From positions 1-64,000 of the forward strand of contig ML769621.1 in the NCBI GenBank assembly GCA_009733575.1: a stretch of 64,000 nt of DNA, written 5' to 3'. The stretch comes from Gymnopus androsaceus JB14. Lineage: Eukaryota > Basidiomycota > Agaricomycetes > Agaricales > Omphalotaceae. Numbering within the stretch: position 1 is the stretch's first letter; every line of letters begins with the position of its first letter. The notes beneath the pieces were generated by a model. That model did not search any database and was not told the DNA's origin. It saw only the letters and a list, made by a program, of their open reading frames with translations. The translations under genes and the position numbers were made by a program. This document shows positions 60,452 to 64,000 of this stretch, piece by piece.

Positions 60452-62486
60452 TTCAATTTCCAAGTTCTCAGGCTTACTCTCACATCAAAAGGTACTCCTT
60501 ACGCTGTGAACTTACTCAATTTTTGTGAAAGTACTGTAAAGCTTGTATTCTACTGCCATATAAGTATCAATGGATCTCACTTTTTAATTAGGCTTGCAAC
60601 CTATCTTTCACTGTTATTTGAGTGTTATTGAAGGTTAGGATTTTCGGCAAATTTTTGGTGTCTCGGCATGGGTGCTAAGTACGTGGTCCAAGGTCTCTGG
60701 CATCTATCTGCATTCGCACTGTGACTCAAAAACAGCTCAAAATTATTCCATGGGCACACATTTAGGAAATGCACTCGAACTCCAATGAAATTAATATGGT
60801 AAGTTTGTACAGCGCGATGCGCGACACTTGCGCAACACGCCGACACGCAATTGAACTCTTGTACTAATTTTGTACTAATGAAGTGACCAGATATCCCTCA
60901 TTCCGGAGATTACCTCTGAAAATGGACTTTTATCTGATTTTAGAGTAGGAATTAATTGTAAAAATGCCCCCATAGAGTAGACAGACAGAGTAGGACGTAC
61001 GGTAAATGGAGTACGCTCCATCAAAGTAACAGGCAGAATATTCCGTGAAATCTACCGTCATACGCATCTCTCGACATTTTGGTTCTTTCAATCTCTGTGG
61101 CTCAGCTTATCTTTGTCCAACGCTCTCAAGTTTCAACCTACTTGCAATTACTCAGTGCTCTCAAAAACTTTGGATCTGCTTTGGATTATCCGAGTCCAAC
61201 AAAGTCCCTCAGTGCTCAGAATTGCTTGATGTAACTGTGTTCTAAACACCATGTCTGTTCATTGGTTTTACATGGAAATTGTTGCGCGCTACTGTCTTTT
61301 TGTCCACGCAGCATGGCTGTTGTACTTTCCTACAATTCACCCATTTTTATAAACCCCAGTATCAGGATATGAAATTCTCGCTATGCCCAGGCAATTCCGA
61401 GGCCGATATTAATGCAAATGCATCTGATTCCAAGAAAGCCGCATTTTTCTTTTGTTCTTGGAAACAGAAATTATAACTACTGTATGATGTATGCCAGCTT
61501 GTCAAGTCAATCATTCTTCTTCCTCTTCATTTGCTCTTTATCAGTTGTTTCTGTGTTTGGATACACACTTCACCTCCTTCGACTGCTGGAGACGCCACTC
61601 AAATGCAGGAAGAAGATAGGAGTCCAGATGTATACAAATCCTTAGCGCCGCTAATGCAGCAATCCCCGACAGGCCTGAGCCCTCAAATCGCGCAAAGAAA
61701 AACATCAGTATACAGCAGTATATTGATAATAGAGTGTATTAGCCATGTCTTGTAAAGTAGTCTTATTTGATGGAAAACCAAGACAGATAAAATGGATTAC
61801 TGTGCATCTGAAGGGGGTTTGTCTCCAAAGAGCTACCAAAAATGCATGCAAAGTGAGCAGTTGTACAATGGAGACTGCATGCCATCTCTTCTACCCAAGT
61901 AGCATCTTTCAAGTACTCCGGGAGTTCGCCTCAATACATATGGTTGTTGAGCACCAATTTAGGGAGACTGTCCTTGGAAAGAGCAGTTTAATAGGAGGCA
62001 CACAGGCATAAAGCAACATCACCACATTCTTCATCTGTGGCAACAATTTCTTTGGGCTCTAACAGTGCTAGACCATCCAATGAATGATGGATGTAAGTGA
62101 AACATGTGCACAGGGTATACACATGTATTCATTAGTCACATGGAGGTTTTCTAAGTAGTGCAAGGTATCAAGTGGATAAAGCGAACCTGTTCTTCTGCAC
62201 CACATGAAGCACAAATGGACAAAGGGACATACTGTATGACCTCTTGGTAAGTGTGCAGGCAGTCCATAATCATGGTTTGTGGTATTAATGATTTGAGGCC
62301 AAGTTTATGACAGTATTTTTCTTCAGAAAAAGAGGCCGGATGAGTGTGTATCCTACTTTATGTACACAGTGGTTTGTGCAGCTAAAACCTACTTAAATGC
62401 AGTTAAAGCCTTGTACTTTATATGCTTACTTTGGGTCAACTATGAGTTGTTGACATACTTAGAATTACACTTGGGTGTACTGGCAG
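60452..62486. other. Intergenic region
   Basis: No supported gene. The block 61080-61240 (caacgctctcaagtttcaa ... gctcagaattgctt) is a diverged copy of 14950-15085, the sequence just upstream of the WW-gene tandem, so a fragment of that locus or a shared repeat lies here. Several short open frames (e.g. 61745-62011, 88 codons) have no domain. Confidence 0.4.
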
Positions 62487-62867
62487 GTGTGTGGCTCGGG
62501 TGACCCGTCGGGTTATGGTAATCACATTGCGGAGCTCAGCTCTAGCAAAATTTTGAGCCAAGGATGATGCAATTTGGTTAAGAATTGACTGAGTTATAGA
62601 CAAAACCAGTTTTGTGCATTTGTGACAGCCCCCTGGTCACAGGTAGACCCGGGTTGATGTCTGAGCCCTTTCCGGGTCCAGAAGTCGGGTTTTTGTGTGA
62701 ACTTAGCTCTAGAACATTTAGTTCTTTATGTAATCTCACCAAACTTGTTTTGCTCATAACTCAGTCAGTTCTCAACTGATTTACATCATCCTGAGCTCAG
62801 AATTTTCCGAAAATTGAGCTCTACATCATGATTACCAAAAGACCCGGCTAAAACCCGAGCCACACAC
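62487..62867. mobile_element. Foldback MITE, 381 bp
   Basis: The ends GTGTGTGGCTCGGGT and its inverse (62853-62867) continue into long imperfect arms: ggtaatca, agctc...gagc, aggatgatg and gaactgactgagttat blocks recur inverted. No coding capacity. The right end abuts a TAA microsatellite, and no clear target duplication was found. Confidence 0.72.
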
Positions 62868-62868
62868 T

Positions 62869-62869
<1 letters not shown>

Positions 62870-62900
<31 letters not shown>
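62870..62900. repeat. TAA microsatellite
   Basis: About ten TAA units directly beside the MITE end. Confidence 0.9.
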
Positions 62901-62902
<2 letters not shown>

Positions 62903-64000
62903 GTACTGCTGATACCCGGTGAGTACCGGCAAGGGGGTTCAAAGAATTTAGTGCCCGACCAGGCCTAGGTTAGTTAGTCCAGCCCCCCAGCCCAAAAAAA
63001 ATAAATTTTGACACCCTAAAGATTGACCTATTTTGACCACTTTTGGCAGGCTAGAAACTTAGAAAATGTATATATCTTACACTACCTGTAAATAAATAGC
63101 ATCCATTGTATAAATTACAGCCTTCCTACGCCTCCTGGCTCTCATGTACTTACTTACTTGCTTTGGCTGGTCAAAGCAGGACATATGAGGAGTATCACTG
63201 TATTAGTGTTTCAGAAGGAAAAATGGGATTTGTTATGGCTTATGGATGCTAAAAAAAGCTCAAATTGAAGGTACAGAGTCAGAAGGTGTCTTCTGACTCT
63301 GTAGAGAGCAATTTATGATGAAATCTTATCTTGATATACCATACATGGGCATGGGAATGCTTACATAGTTAGTTATTCCGCCAGTGAAGCTCAAGAGAGA
63401 AAAAATGATGTCTGGTCATTTTTTAAAAATTTTACACCCCCTTGAGTACCAGTGAATCTTATTAGATTTTTTAAAAGATCAACTGATACTCATTAATGAC
63501 TGACTGATTTCAGTGATGCCACATGTGCTTATTACTTAGACAATTGACCACCCTATTGCAAGGTCCCACAAGGGAGCAGCCAGGAGCCATTTCAATTGAT
63601 AGTCATTGAAGTGGAAAACGGGGCCGTACATAGCCGGTCCAAACAGGCCTCAAATGAGTGAGCTCAACCCATAAAGAAGGAAGGACACTGCATAATAACA
63701 CTGCATAAGTAGTATCAGAAGTACCTTAGTAAAACTCAGAAGTACTCAGAAGTACCTCAAGACAGATTCAAATGTACACACCAAGTACACAAGAGGAGCA
63801 ATGATTACAATCACGTGTACACATGAAGTACAAAATATGTGCTAAAAGTAGGTCCATTAAGCAGAAACAGCCATTTTTGACCAAGATGTACACTAAATGA
63901 TGAAAAATGCTTTCATACAAGTTGTTTTTTGTTAATCTCAGCTTCTTTTCTTCCTAAATGTTTTTGTTCATTGCCAGTACCTAGAAGTGGCAGTCTGAGA
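62901..64000. other. Non-coding end of window
   Basis: No gene seen. There is a perfect 12 bp hairpin (cagagtcagaag, gtgt loop) at 63274-63301 and short agtac/aagta-rich repeats near 63710-63790. No telomeric repeat is visible. Confidence 0.35.

Noticed and set aside
63274..63301. Perfect hairpin as a transcription terminator
   Set aside because: Bacterial-type terminators do not apply here and no gene ends beside it.
57919..64000. Subtelomere with telomere-linked helicase
   Set aside because: The RecQ-like gene lies inside a transposon with inverted repeats, and no telomeric repeat array is visible near either window end.

Overview
The window looks like nuclear DNA of a filamentous basidiomycete (Agaricomycetes type), probably a repeat-rich genome. 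Genes are split by many 45-80 bp GT-AG introns. The protein families seen are typical of mushroom-forming fungi: TPR-CHAT proteins with ~43-residue repeats, a caspase-fold metacaspase, WW-domain multi-pass membrane proteins, a DUF6589-like transposon protein and RecQ-like helicases. No tRNA, rRNA, operon or CRISPR structure was found.

Layout. 0.3-5 kb: an intact TPR-CHAT gene (#1). 5-8.4 kb: gene-poor, with a complete tRNA-derived SINE. 8.4-12.1 kb: TPR-CHAT #2, complete except for two in-frame stops. 12.1-15.1 kb: a large foldback element and diverged repeats. 15.1-21.9 kb: a 3.4 kb tandem duplication carrying two WW/transmembrane genes, each broken by a different small indel. 22.0-24.1 kb (minus): a metacaspase with one in-frame stop, divergent from a ~100-residue orphan gene at 24.6-25.1 kb. 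26.0-31.6 kb: a hAT-like MITE, a pol-less LTR element with a 5 bp target duplication, a 100 bp Tc1/mariner-like MITE and an oxidoreductase/hydrolase gene remnant. 33.8-41.0 kb: a composite LTR element encoding a collagen-like/gag protein, flanked by an 85 bp direct repeat. 41.1-46.4 kb: a MITE and a decayed TPR-CHAT gene (#3), itself hit by a MITE. 46.4-49.8 kb: gene-poor, with one possible membrane protein. 49.8-60.5 kb: a three-level nest of transposons. 60.5-64 kb: non-coding, with a MITE and a microsatellite.

Two themes stand out. First, three TPR-CHAT genes and one metacaspase, all clan CD (caspase-like) protease folds with visible His/Cys catalytic motifs, lie within 46 kb; this resembles the expanded regulated-protease repertoires linked to cell-death or non-self responses, but that role is inference. 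Second, the nest at 50-60 kb holds a 10.25 kb element with ~200 bp inverted repeats, a DUF6589-like gene and a convergent RecQ-like helicase gene. Inside it lies a 4.4 kb TA-inserting element whose single five-exon gene reads through as a fusion of a Ulp1/C48 SUMO-protease domain with a DDE transposase.

Many reading frames are broken by single-base indels, often in homopolymers, or by stops at glutamine positions. Some of this is probably real decay, but the indel-dominated differences between the copies at 33.9-36.2 and 38.7-40.9 kb suggest that part of it is assembly or consensus error.
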